Positions 13,863 to 22,096 of a stretch of 22,122 nt of DNA are shown here, in pieces. How positions within the stretch are numbered: position 1 is the first letter of the stretch; every line of letters starts with the position of its first letter. The position numbers and the translations under genes were made by a program. The DNA comes from an uncultured Oscillospiraceae bacterium (GTDB lineage Bacteria > Bacillota > Clostridia > Oscillospirales > Acutalibacteraceae). Under the pieces are notes generated by a model, which was not told the DNA's origin, made no database searches, and saw nothing but the letters and a program-made list of their open reading frames with translations. Location of the stretch: contig CAUFXR010000040.1 in NCBI GenBank assembly GCA_959596515.1, forward strand, positions 1 through 22,122. Reading direction: 5' to 3'.

Positions 13863-14734
13863 AGTTATATGATCTTGGCAAAAACCATTGCGATTATTTC
13901 AACCAGTTCATTCCAAACCCGGCAGAACCGGGACCCAAGCCTGAGGAAGAGTCAAAGGATGAAGGGGTCGGCAGCGAAAAGCAGAACGATCAGATTCAAA
14001 ATACTGGCTCAATCGTTGCCAGTACAGGGAAATATACCATCCATTGTCTGACGGTGATCGGTCAGATCGAAGGTCATTATTTACAGCCATCCAATACGAA
14101 AACCACCAAATATGAGCACGTATTGCCTCAGTTGGTGGCTATCGAGGAGGAACCCCAGATTGATGGTTTGCTGGTGCTCTTAAACACGGTGGGCGGCGAC
14201 GTGGAAGCCGGACTGGCTATCGCGGAGTTGCTGGCCGGTATGAAAAAGCCCACGGTTTCCATGGTACTGGGAGGGGGCCACTCGATCGGCGTGCCCTTGG
14301 CGGTGGCGGCGAAAAAGTCGTTTATCGCTAAATCGGCCTCTATGACAATCCATCCAGTTCGGATGAGCGGCCTGGTACTGGGAGTGCCTCAAACGTTAGA
14401 ATACTTTCAGCGAATGCAGGATCGGATTACCAGCTTTGTGGCGGAAAACTCTAACATCACCCCAGAACGTTTTTACGAGCTTTCCATGAATACCGAGGAA
14501 CTGGTGATGGATGTAGGCACCGTTTTGGATGGGGAAGACGCGGTAAAGGAAGGACTGATCGATCGTTTGGGGAATCTTTCGGATGCGCTCCAATGTCTTT
14601 ACGACATGATCGATGAGTACCGGGAAGCGCAGAATTCCCAGGACAAGTCGGCGGCGAAAAAAAAACAGAGAAAAAAGCCTGCCCGCGCGCGAGAGGCAAA
14701 GGAAGAGACTCAGGTCCAAAAAGCAAAAAAATAA
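13859..14734 (+). CDS. tepA: TepA-type ClpP-like serine protease
   Basis: A 291-residue protein of the ClpP/crotonase fold, related to Bacillus subtilis TepA. The catalytic serine is S142 in GGGHSIG and the histidine H165 in MTIHPVRMSG; the acid is probably D218 or D224 in MDVGTVLDGED. The oxyanion strand NTVGGDVEAGLAIAE (109-123) matches the ClpP pattern. Residues 20-50 are a flexible acidic-polar stretch, and the tail (259-291) is very lysine-rich. It is probably cytoplasmic, possibly acting near the membrane; the substrate is unknown. As in Bacillus, the gene lies directly before an FtsK/SpoIIIE translocase gene, which supports the assignment. The start has a perfect AAGGAGG that is part of a hairpin. 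Confidence 0.9.
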   Translation: MKLYDLGKNHCDYFNQFIPNPAEPGPKPEEESKDEGVGSEKQNDQIQNTGSIVASTGKYTIHCLTVIGQIEGHYLQPSNTKTTKYEHVLPQLVAIEEEPQIDGLLVLLNTVGGDVEAGLAIAELLAGMKKPTVSMVLGGGHSIGVPLAVAAKKSFIAKSASMTIHPVRMSGLVLGVPQTLEYFQRMQDRITSFVAENSNITPERFYELSMNTEELVMDVGTVLDGEDAVKEGLIDRLGNLSDALQCLYDMIDEYREAQNSQDKSAAKKKQRKKPARAREAKEETQVQKAKK

Positions 14735-14753
14735 GGTGCGGAAACGTACCTTT
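14735..14753 (+). terminator. Small hairpin after tepA, possible attenuator
   Basis: Stem GGTGCG/CGTACC with a GAAA tetraloop (14735-14750) and only TTT behind it. It begins directly after the tepA stop. It is too weak to be a sure terminator but may lower read-through to the translocase gene. No other promoter is evident in the 136 bases before that gene. Confidence 0.3.
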
Positions 14754-14870
14754 ACATACGAAAAACCATAAATGCTGTGAAATCAAAAAAACTGTGAAAC
14801 CAAAATTTAGAACTTCCCTTGTTAGGAAATCGATCAATAATTAATTTAATGTAAGGTGATGAGTTACATA

Positions 14871-17573
14871 GTGGCTGGAACGAGATCAAGAACAACCAAA
14901 AGTCAATCCTCGGCTAAAAATAGAACGGCCGCTTCCAAGCGGAAGCCTAGTGCCGGAAAGCAGCCGAAGCGCGGCCGTCCTCCAAAGACGTCGCCCGGAA
15001 CGAAGCGGGAAAAAACCATGGAGGAGAAAAAGTCGCGGAATCAGACCTTTGCGATCGTTTTGTTCGCCGTGTCTATTTTCCTGTTCTGTTTGGTTTTGAT
15101 ACCGGGAGACAGCGTTTGGAACTGGCTTCATTCCATGATTCAGGGACTGTTCGGTTCCTGCGCCATTGGTTGGCCGATTTTGCTGACCTATGTTTCCGTG
15201 GCTACGGCGCTGGAAAAACCGGTTCAGAAGCTGAGCACGAAAATTTGGCTTTCCATTACCATGATCATTCTGTTCTGCGCCTGTATTTTCATTTTTAATC
15301 CAGGGATGGTGTCGCCGGAAAAAAGTTATTTCCAAAAGTTGTCAGAATTGTACGGCCTGGGAGCACAGATGAAAGGCGCGGGTTTGTTCAGCGGTATTTT
15401 AGGAATTCCTTTTGTTTCTGTGCTGGGGGAGATCGGTTCGAAGATCGTTATCATTCTTTTGCTGTTCGTCAATCTGATGATTCTAACCGGTACCAGCCTG
15501 ATTCAATTGTTCCGCGCGGTGACCAAACCGGTGGATATGGCGGGAGAATATATTGGAAATACCCGCGAAGAACGCCGGCTAAAAAAAGAAGCTATGGAGC
15601 TTCAGGAGAGAAAACGGGCAGACGCCGCGGATATTGATATTTCCCTGGATGATATGCCGGCCCACCCGGTCATTTCTCCGGACGCGGCTATGAAAGAACG
15701 AATTATGGAGCGCAATGATAAGCTGGAGCGGCTAAAGCGGGCTGTCAGTGCGCCGATGCCTACGATTGATACTGACTTGAAAAAAGAGAAAAAGATCCGC
15801 GGAAAGAATGACAGCGAAATCCCCACTTCCGGCTTGGATATGGCAGGGGCTATGCCGCCTAGAAAAAAGCTGGAGGAGCGGCCTATGGATGACAATGGGG
15901 CCGCCGCAGCGGCAGCGGCCTTTGCGGCGAAAAAGCGGAATTTGACGGAAACCAAATCTGATCCAGCGCAAAAGCAACCGGATCCTCAGTCTGTTTCCAT
16001 TAAGGTGGAGCCTTATCCGGAGGGCGAAAATGGGGAACTGTCCTATCGGTTCCCGCCGGTGTCTCTGCTGGATCCGCCTCCGGCGATCGACGAGGGAGAT
16101 GTGACCCACGAGCTGAAAACCTACGGCCAGATGCTGGTCGATACTCTGAAAAGCTTTGGAGTCCAGACTAAAATCGTGGATATCAGTCGGGGTCCTGCGG
16201 TCACCCGATACGAACTGCAGCCGGCCGCGGGCGTGAAAATCAGTAAAATCACTAATCTCGCTGATGATATCGCTTTAAACCTGGCGGCATCCGGTGTGAG
16301 GATCGAGGCGCCGATTCCGGGAAAAGCGGCCGTAGGCATCGAGGTGCCCAATAAGGTGGTCAATGTGGTGAAAATGCGGGAACTTGTGGAATCCAATAGT
16401 TTTCGCTTGGCAAAAAGCAAGCTGACCGTCACTCTTGGCCGGGATATCGCGGGACAGGTGACTTTGACGGATTTGGCCAAAATGCCCCACTTGCTGATCG
16501 CTGGCTCTACTGGTTCCGGTAAATCGGTATGCATCAATTCTCTGATTATCAGCCTTCTGTATAAGTCTACCCCCAGCGAGGTTCGCTTTTTAATGGTTGA
16601 CCCCAAGGTGGTGGAACTGGGAATTTATAATGGGATTCCTCATTTGCTGGTACCGGTGGTTACCGATCCGAGAAAGGCGGCTGGCGCCCTGAATTGGGCT
16701 GTAAACGAGATGCTTAACCGCTATAAAATTTTCGCCCAGTATAATGTGAGAGATCTCCACGCTTATAACCGAATGGTAGTCGCTAACGGTGGAAAACCTC
16801 CTGTAGCGGAGGGAGAAGAGATCCCTAAGGATGAAAAGGGACAGGAAATCAAACTGGAAAAAATGCCTCAGATCGTTATTATTATCGATGAGCTGGCGGA
16901 TCTGATGATGGCGGCGCCTAATGAGGTGGAGGATTCCATCTGCCGTCTGGCCCAGATGGCGCGCGCGGCCGGGATGCATCTGGTCATCGCTACCCAGAGG
17001 CCTTCTGTGGATGTTATCACCGGTATCATCAAAGCTAACATTCCCAGCCGGATCGCTTTCGCGGTATCTTCGGCGGTAGACTCCAGAACTATTTTGGACT
17101 CTGGCGGAGCAGAAAAGCTGCTGGGCCGGGGGGATATGCTGTTCGCGCCAGTGGGTTCGCCTAAGCCGGTTCGTATCCAAGGCTGTTTTGTCACCGATGC
17201 GGAGATCGAAAGAGTTGTGGATTTTGTGAAGAAGAGCCAGCAGGAGTCTTCCTATGATCAAAATATCATTGAGGAAATCGAAAAGAATGCGGCACCGGAA
17301 TCCGGAAAAGATTCCGGCAGCGACAGCGGAAAAGACGAAGATCCGGTTCTGAAGGAGGCTGTCAAGTGTGTGGTGGAGGCGGGACAGGCTTCTACCTCGC
17401 TTCTCCAACGCCGTCTTTCCGTAGGTTACGCCAGAGCCGGGCGCCTGATCGATGAAATGGAGCAGATGGGCATTATCGGCCCGTATGCCGGATCCAAGCC
17501 CCGTCAGGTTCTGATAACCTATCAGCAGTGGCTGGAAATGAGCATGCGCCAGGCAGACGAGTCAGAAGAATAG
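14871..17573 (+). CDS. spoIIIE: FtsK/SpoIIIE-family DNA translocase
   Basis: About 900 residues. A basic N-terminus is followed by four membrane segments (roughly 57-80, 92-113, 124-143, 170-210), an acidic and proline-rich linker, and the motor domain. Walker A is GSTGSGKS (545-552), Walker B VIIIDELADLMM with D673, followed by the sensor-like RAAGMHLVIATQRPS. The C-terminal gamma winged helix (about 824-886, DPVLKEAVKCVVEAGQ to RAGRLIDEMEQMG) would read oriented sequence marks. Such pumps move chromosomal DNA through the division or sporulation septum. The neighbour tepA favours SpoIIIE over the soluble SftA. The start is uncertain: GTG 14856, ATG 14859 and GTG 14871 are in frame around AAGGTGAT. 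The last is preferred because the first two lie on or beside that site. Confidence 0.93.
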   Translation: MAGTRSRTTKSQSSAKNRTAASKRKPSAGKQPKRGRPPKTSPGTKREKTMEEKKSRNQTFAIVLFAVSIFLFCLVLIPGDSVWNWLHSMIQGLFGSCAIGWPILLTYVSVATALEKPVQKLSTKIWLSITMIILFCACIFIFNPGMVSPEKSYFQKLSELYGLGAQMKGAGLFSGILGIPFVSVLGEIGSKIVIILLLFVNLMILTGTSLIQLFRAVTKPVDMAGEYIGNTREERRLKKEAMELQERKRADAADIDISLDDMPAHPVISPDAAMKERIMERNDKLERLKRAVSAPMPTIDTDLKKEKKIRGKNDSEIPTSGLDMAGAMPPRKKLEERPMDDNGAAAAAAAFAAKKRNLTETKSDPAQKQPDPQSVSIKVEPYPEGENGELSYRFPPVSLLDPPPAIDEGDVTHELKTYGQMLVDTLKSFGVQTKIVDISRGPAVTRYELQPAAGVKISKITNLADDIALNLAASGVRIEAPIPGKAAVGIEVPNKVVNVVKMRELVESNSFRLAKSKLTVTLGRDIAGQVTLTDLAKMPHLLIAGSTGSGKSVCINSLIISLLYKSTPSEVRFLMVDPKVVELGIYNGIPHLLVPVVTDPRKAAGALNWAVNEMLNRYKIFAQYNVRDLHAYNRMVVANGGKPPVAEGEEIPKDEKGQEIKLEKMPQIVIIIDELADLMMAAPNEVEDSICRLAQMARAAGMHLVIATQRPSVDVITGIIKANIPSRIAFAVSSAVDSRTILDSGGAEKLLGRGDMLFAPVGSPKPVRIQGCFVTDAEIERVVDFVKKSQQESSYDQNIIEEIEKNAAPESGKDSGSDSGKDEDPVLKEAVKCVVEAGQASTSLLQRRLSVGYARAGRLIDEMEQMGIIGPYAGSKPRQVLITYQQWLEMSMRQADESEE

Positions 17574-17897
17574 ATAGTGGAATCTTCTATATGTGTGAAT
17601 AAATTTCCTAAAGAAGCGCCTCAACAGACTTCTGAACTGCGTAAGTGGATTCCTTTCTGGCAATTATTTAATAGAAAGCCTCTCGGGCTTTCCTGTTCAG
17701 AAAGGTTTTCACGCCGCCGCTAATCTCGTTAGCCTTTTGTGTGTTTAAAAATTTCGGCCGGTGAACCGGTTTGTTTCTAAATTAATGGTGATATTGTTCA
17801 ATAAGGTTCTGGTTTTTAAATATACGGATTCTTGTATACGAATTTTGAAAAATCAAGGACAGCGCATTGCAGTAATTTTAGATAAAGGAACTATGGT
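17574..17897. other. Intergenic region between spoIIIE and the radical SAM gene
   Basis: No gene is supported in these 324 bases. A nested stem has perfect 8-bp outer arms CCTTTCTG (17652-17659) and CAGAAAGG (17698-17705) and an inner 7-bp stem GAAAGCC/GGCTTTC (17674-17692), ending in TTTTC. It is a fair terminator candidate for spoIIIE. The AT-rich part at 17790-17880 probably holds the promoter of the next gene, but no clear -35/-10 pair stands out. Confidence 0.5.
17652..17710 (+). terminator. Nested hairpin, candidate spoIIIE terminator
   Basis: Outer arms CCTTTCTG/CAGAAAGG and inner arms GAAAGCC/GGCTTTC, followed by TTTTC. The 38-base distance between the outer arms and the short T-tract make it less certain than the other terminators here. 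Confidence 0.4.
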
Positions 17898-19781
17898 ATG
17901 GCTTTTTTACCGATTACAAAAGAAGAAATGGCGCGAAGGGGATGGGATCAGGCGGATTTTATCCTGGTAACCGGAGATGCTTATGTGGATCATCCAAGTT
18001 TTGGTGCGGCGATCATTTCACGGGTGCTGGAGGATGAGGGTTTCCGAGTTGCGATTCTTTCCCAGCCGGATTGGCGCAGTGACCGGGATTTTATTCAGTT
18101 TGGCAGGCCTCGGCTGGCTTTTCTGGTAACCGCCGGAAACATTGATTCCATGGTAGCCCATTATACCGCCGCGAAAAGGAAGCGAAGCGATGACGCTTAT
18201 TCTCCAGGGAACAAGGCGGGAAAACGGCCGGACAGAGCTTGTATCGTGTATAGCCGTAAATGTAAAGAGCTTTACCCTGATGCGCCTGTGATTCTGGGGG
18301 GACTAGAGGCTTCTCTGCGCCGGTTTGCCCACTATGATTATTGGGATGACCGAGTCCGCCCTTCTGTTTTGCTGGATGCGAAAGCGGATCTGCTGACCTA
18401 CGGTATGGGAGAAAATCAGACCAGGGAAATCGCTGCAAGGCTTAGCCAAGGAATGCCAGTCAGCGCTCTGAGGGATATCAGAGGCGTTTGCTACTCGGTG
18501 CCTACCCAGGATTATCAACCGGGGCCGGCTGTAGAATGTCCCAGCTATGAGCAGGTGTGTACCTCTAAGCGGGATTACGCCATTTCCTGCCGCAAGCAGC
18601 AGGATGAGCATGACGCGGTGCGGGGGAAAACCGTAATCCAGCGCCATGGCGATCAGATCGTCGTACAAAATCCGCCCATGCCGCCGTTGACCACCGGGGA
18701 ATTAGATCGGGTTTACGCCCTGCCTTATGAGCGTATGTACCATCCAGCTTATGAAAAAGAAGGCGGTGTCCCTGGGATCCAGGAGGTAGAGTTTTCGATT
18801 ACTCATAACCGGGGATGTTTTGGTGCCTGCAATTTCTGTTCCATCGCCTATCATCAGGGACGGGCGGTAACGGTTCGAAGTCAAGAATCGATTCTTGCTG
18901 AAGCTAAAAAGCTGACAGAAAACCCCCGGTTCAAGGGGTATATTCATGACGTCGGCGGTCCTACCGCCAATTTCAGGAGACCTTCCTGTGAAAAGCAGAA
19001 AACAGCCGGATTGTGCAAGGGAAAGAAATGTCTGGCGCCGAAACCGTGTCCTCAACTTCAAGTGGATCACGGTGAATATTTGGAAATCCTGCGAAAACTG
19101 AGAAAGCTGTCAAAGGTTAAACGGGTGTTTATCCGCTCCGGTATTCGATTTGATTATCTGATTCAGGATAAAGATCAGGAGTTTTTCCGAGAACTGGTAC
19201 AGTACCATGTCAGCGGCCAGCTGAAGGTGGCGCCGGAACACTGCTCCGCGGCAGTACTGGATGCCATGGGAAAACCACATATTGAGGCTTATCTGCGCTT
19301 TGCCCGGCAGTTTTATGGGATTACCAAAGAGGTGGGAAAAGAACAGTATCTCGTTCCTTATTTGATGTCGTCTCATCCCGGATCCACACTAAAAGACGCG
19401 GTGGAACTCGCTTTATTTTTAAAACGGGAAAAGATCCGTCCGGAACAGGTTCAGGATTTTTATCCCACTCCGGGCACCATTTCCACCTGCATATTTTATA
19501 CAGGCTTGGATCCCTATACCATGAAAGAAGTGTACGTTGCAAAAACGGAAAAGGAAAAAGCCATGCAGCGGGCTCTGCTTCAATATTTCAATCCGAAGAA
19601 TCAGGGAATCGTGATTGAGGCGCTGAAAAAGGCCGGAAGATTGGATTTGATCGGTACCTCTCCTGGCTGCCTGGTCAGGCCGGATCCGAAAACGGCGGCT
19701 ATGCTTAAAAATAAAAAGCACGTGATGAAAAAGCACAGCGTAAAGAAAGGGAAAGGTTCTTTCCCGAAAAGGAAAAAATAA
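17898..19781 (+). CDS. YgiQ-family (UPF0313) radical SAM protein
   Basis: A 627-residue protein. The N-terminal part (about 1-210) resembles the YgiQ N-domain, with RRGWDQADFILVTGDAYVDH and VILGGLEASLRR. The radical SAM core begins at CFGACNFC, where C307, C311 and C314 would hold the [4Fe-4S] cluster that cleaves S-adenosylmethionine. A cysteine cluster (SCEKQKTAGLCKGKKCLAPK, about 366-385) may bind a second cluster, and the C-terminal tail is very lysine-rich. The reaction and substrate of YgiQ proteins are unknown. The ATG at 17898 has AAAGGAA 7 bases upstream. It is followed after 2 bases by the next gene, so the two are probably one operon. Confidence 0.92.
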   Translation: MAFLPITKEEMARRGWDQADFILVTGDAYVDHPSFGAAIISRVLEDEGFRVAILSQPDWRSDRDFIQFGRPRLAFLVTAGNIDSMVAHYTAAKRKRSDDAYSPGNKAGKRPDRACIVYSRKCKELYPDAPVILGGLEASLRRFAHYDYWDDRVRPSVLLDAKADLLTYGMGENQTREIAARLSQGMPVSALRDIRGVCYSVPTQDYQPGPAVECPSYEQVCTSKRDYAISCRKQQDEHDAVRGKTVIQRHGDQIVVQNPPMPPLTTGELDRVYALPYERMYHPAYEKEGGVPGIQEVEFSITHNRGCFGACNFCSIAYHQGRAVTVRSQESILAEAKKLTENPRFKGYIHDVGGPTANFRRPSCEKQKTAGLCKGKKCLAPKPCPQLQVDHGEYLEILRKLRKLSKVKRVFIRSGIRFDYLIQDKDQEFFRELVQYHVSGQLKVAPEHCSAAVLDAMGKPHIEAYLRFARQFYGITKEVGKEQYLVPYLMSSHPGSTLKDAVELALFLKREKIRPEQVQDFYPTPGTISTCIFYTGLDPYTMKEVYVAKTEKEKAMQRALLQYFNPKNQGIVIEALKKAGRLDLIGTSPGCLVRPDPKTAAMLKNKKHVMKKHSVKKGKGSFPKRKK

Positions 19782-19783
19782 GT

Positions 19784-20728
19784 ATGAGATCAATGACGGG
19801 GATGGCCAAAAAGCGCTTGTTGGCGCTGGGAGCGGCACTGATTTTGATAATCACCGCCGCAGTGGTCAGTTTTCAGACTGTAGACGGTGTTCCGAACTGG
19901 AAACGAATTTATCAGTTCTTTGGGGTAGCGGATGTTTCCCAGGAAGCGGATTCCTATGACTTATCCGTCCATTTTATCGACGTGGGGAAAGCGGATGGAA
20001 TTTATATTCGCTGCAATGGCAAGCATATTTTAATTGACTCCGGCGATGTGGAATATTCCGGGACGGTGACCAATTATCTAAAGCGTCAGGGTGTGAAGAT
20101 CTTGGATCTGGTGGTGGCCACACATTTTGACCGGGATCATATCGGCGGTATGGCCAACGTACTGTTGGAATTTGAGGTGAAAAGGTTTCTGATGCCGGAA
20201 TTACCTGAAGATCTGCTTCCTGACTCAAGTTCTTATGAGGCGATGATCTACGCGCTTGGCCTTCGTAAGGTTCCGGTAGCGAGTCCTGATATTGGAAAAA
20301 GCTTTTCGCTAAGCGGGCTGAAGTTTCAGACGCTCGGTCCCCAAAGGATCTATGATGATATGAATGACAATTCTATTATTCTCAAAATGACCTACGGTGA
20401 GATCAGTTTTCTGTTTATGGGCGACGCCGAGGAAAATGCGGAAGAAGATCTACTGGAACAGGACTATGACCTAAGATCGACGGTGCTGAAAGTAGGTCAT
20501 CACGGCAGTAAAACTAGTACCTCTCAGGAACTTTTGGATGCGGTCATGCCTCAGGCGGCGGTAATTTCCGTAGGTGAGGATGGGAACGAGCTTCCAAAAA
20601 CGCAGGTGCTGGACCGTCTCAGCGAAAATGGTGTGGCGGTATTCCGTACGGATTTAAATGGTACCGTAGTTATGGCAAGCAATGGAGATGCGCTTCATAT
20701 TTTTATGGAAAAGGATGAGGAAAATTGA
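19784..20728 (+). CDS. ComEC-like metallo-beta-lactamase-fold protein, membrane anchored
   Basis: A 314-residue protein with one N-terminal hydrophobic segment (about 11-30), so the catalytic domain is probably outside the membrane. The metal-binding motif is THFDRDHIGG (H114, D116, D118, H119), the HxDxDH form seen in ComEC/Rec2-type hydrolases instead of HxHxDH. Other family motifs are VHFIDVGKADGIYI, LIDSG, FMGDAEENAE and VGHHGSKTSTS. It may cleave nucleic acid at the surface, as proposed for the ComEC domain, but it lacks the ComEC channel and the substrate is unproven. It starts 2 bases after the radical SAM stop and overlaps the next gene. Confidence 0.87.
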   Translation: MRSMTGMAKKRLLALGAALILIITAAVVSFQTVDGVPNWKRIYQFFGVADVSQEADSYDLSVHFIDVGKADGIYIRCNGKHILIDSGDVEYSGTVTNYLKRQGVKILDLVVATHFDRDHIGGMANVLLEFEVKRFLMPELPEDLLPDSSSYEAMIYALGLRKVPVASPDIGKSFSLSGLKFQTLGPQRIYDDMNDNSIILKMTYGEISFLFMGDAEENAEEDLLEQDYDLRSTVLKVGHHGSKTSTSQELLDAVMPQAAVISVGEDGNELPKTQVLDRLSENGVAVFRTDLNGTVVMASNGDALHIFMEKDEEN

Positions 20729-20943
20729 GAAAGCTAATCATTGACCGTTTCGAGGGAAACTATGCGATCTGTGAAGATCAGGAAAAAAGGATGTTCGCGA
20801 TTTCACTGAACGAGCTTCCCCAGGGAGCGAAGCCGGGAGATGTGCTTCAGATCAGCGATGGAGGAGAGCTTTCAGTGGATCAGGAAGAGACCCAGAGGCG
20901 CCGTAAAAAAATGGCTAGTCTGCAAAACAAGCTGTTTCGTTAG
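20725..20943 (+). CDS. DUF3006 family protein
   Basis: A 72-residue protein with the family pattern LIIDRFEGNYAICED, ELPQGAKPGDVLQI and a basic helical C-terminus (EETQRRRKKMASLQNKL). The start is TTG at 20725, overlapping the previous TGA (20726-20728) by three bases, with GAGG a few bases upstream, so translation is coupled. DUF3006 genes often follow ComEC-like hydrolases in Firmicutes, which suggests a shared but unknown role. Cytoplasmic; no catalytic motif. Confidence 0.85.
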   Translation: MRKLIIDRFEGNYAICEDQEKRMFAISLNELPQGAKPGDVLQISDGGELSVDQEETQRRRKKMASLQNKLFR

Positions 20944-21157
20944 TCTTGTTAGTCCTATAGGGGTAGTTTATAAATTTTAAGGTGACAAATTTTGATCAGG
21001 CGAACCGCCCGGCGGCCCAGCAGAATTAAATTATAAACCGAAAAATAGTCTAATAGGTATTTCTTATAGAGAATTTCCTGCAGCCGCTAGCTGTTTTTTG
21101 ATGGAATCATAAGTTGATGCCCCAAAATTGATTTCTGTGAATTCGTCTTTTTAGTTC
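20944..21157. other. Intergenic region before the pyrH promoter
   Basis: No gene is supported. An inverted repeat GTTTATAA (20966-20973) with TTATAAAC (21031-21038) encloses 57 bases that contain a second GC-rich hairpin, CCGCC-C-GGCGG. A short stem CAGC/GCTG followed by TTTTTT (21081-21099) is a weak terminator candidate for the upstream operon. Confidence 0.45.
21081..21099 (+). terminator. Weak intrinsic terminator before pyrH
   Basis: CAGC (21081-21084) pairs with GCTG (21090-21093) around a 5-base loop, directly followed by six T. The stem is short, so the call is tentative. Confidence 0.35.
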
Positions 21158-21186
21158 TTTACTTTGACCGGGGCTTATAGTAAAAT
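21158..21186 (+). promoter_or_regulatory. Promoter of pyrH-frr
   Basis: TTTACT (21158-21163) and TAAAAT (21181-21186) are 17 bases apart. A TTGACC at 21164 looks like a -35 box but has no -10 at a suitable distance. The message would have a leader of roughly 135 bases. Confidence 0.6.
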
Positions 21187-21202
21187 GATAAAAAGATATG
21201 GG

Positions 21203-21294
21203 GCCGATTGCCAATACATTCCCAGGAAATACCCAAAAAAGGAATTGCTTGAGAATTCTCTGCTTTCCGAGAAGTCTTATTGGCGTTTGTCGGC
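21203..21294 (+). other. Structured leader of pyrH
   Basis: GCCGA (21203-21207) and CCAATA (21211-21216) can pair with TCGGC (21290-21294) and TATTGG (21278-21283), closing a domain of about 90 bases around a perfect GAGAATTCTC palindrome (21251-21260). The fold leaves the ribosome site at about 21314 free. No known riboswitch class is recognised. Confidence 0.4.
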
Positions 21295-21328
21295 GCCTGG
21301 CTGAAAAATGAAAAGGGAGCGTGTTTGA

Positions 21329-22036
21329 ATGCAGCCAAAATACAAGCGTATTTTATTGAAACTCAGCGGCGAGTCTCTTGCCGGCGGTGATAAGCACGGC
21401 ATTAACAACGAGACGGTGCTTTCCATTGGCAGAGCGATTAAGACCTGCGCGGATATGGGAGTGGAGATCGGTATTGTGGTCGGCGGCGGCAACTTCTGGA
21501 GAGGCCGCAGCTCAGGAAATATGGACCGCACTAGAGCGGATCATGTGGGAATGCTGGCCACTGTAATGAACGCGCTTTGTGTTGCGGATGCGTTGGAGCA
21601 AATGGAGGTCCCTGTCCGGGTACAGACTGCTATCGCTATGCAGCAGGTTGCGGAGCCTTATATCAGAAACCGGGCGGTACGCCATCTGGAAAAGGGAAGA
21701 GTCGTGGTGTTCGGCTGCGGAACCGGAAACCCCTTCTTCTCTACGGATACTGCCGCTGCTTTGCGTGCTGCGGAAATCGACGCGGATATTATTTTAAAGG
21801 CCACCATGGTAGATGGGGTATATGACAGTGATCCCCACAAAAATCCTAATGCCAAAAAGTATACGGAATTGACCTTTTCTGATGTGCTGAATCAGAATCT
21901 GCAGGTGATGGACAGTACCGCCGCTTCTCTGTGCAGGGACAATAAGCTTCCTGTCTATGTTTTCAGTATTGAGGATCCGGATAACATTCCCAGGGCTGTA
22001 TGCGGGGAACCCATTGGAACCATTGTCCGCTCTTAA
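21329..22036 (+). CDS. pyrH: UMP kinase
   Basis: A 235-residue amino-acid-kinase-fold enzyme that phosphorylates UMP to UDP with ATP, in the cytoplasm. Diagnostic motifs are KLSGESLAG (11-19), GGGNFWRG (52-59), the regulatory DHVGMLATVMNALC segment and GTGNPFFSTDTAAALRA, which contacts UMP. The length is normal for the bacterial family, which is usually inhibited by UTP. The ATG has AAGGGAG about 10 bases upstream. It is followed by frr, a widely conserved pair; rpsB and tsf, often found before pyrH, are absent here. Confidence 0.97.
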   Translation: MQPKYKRILLKLSGESLAGGDKHGINNETVLSIGRAIKTCADMGVEIGIVVGGGNFWRGRSSGNMDRTRADHVGMLATVMNALCVADALEQMEVPVRVQTAIAMQQVAEPYIRNRAVRHLEKGRVVVFGCGTGNPFFSTDTAAALRAAEIDADIILKATMVDGVYDSDPHKNPNAKKYTELTFSDVLNQNLQVMDSTAASLCRDNKLPVYVFSIEDPDNIPRAVCGEPIGTIVRS

Positions 22037-22096
22037 CGGTCGGCGGATTGATAAAAGCGAGATAAATACGAAAATAATGATCTTGGAGGTTTTACC

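Noticed and set aside
17761..17970. 69-codon frame before the radical SAM gene
   Set aside because: It has no ribosome site and overlaps the start of the radical SAM gene in another frame.
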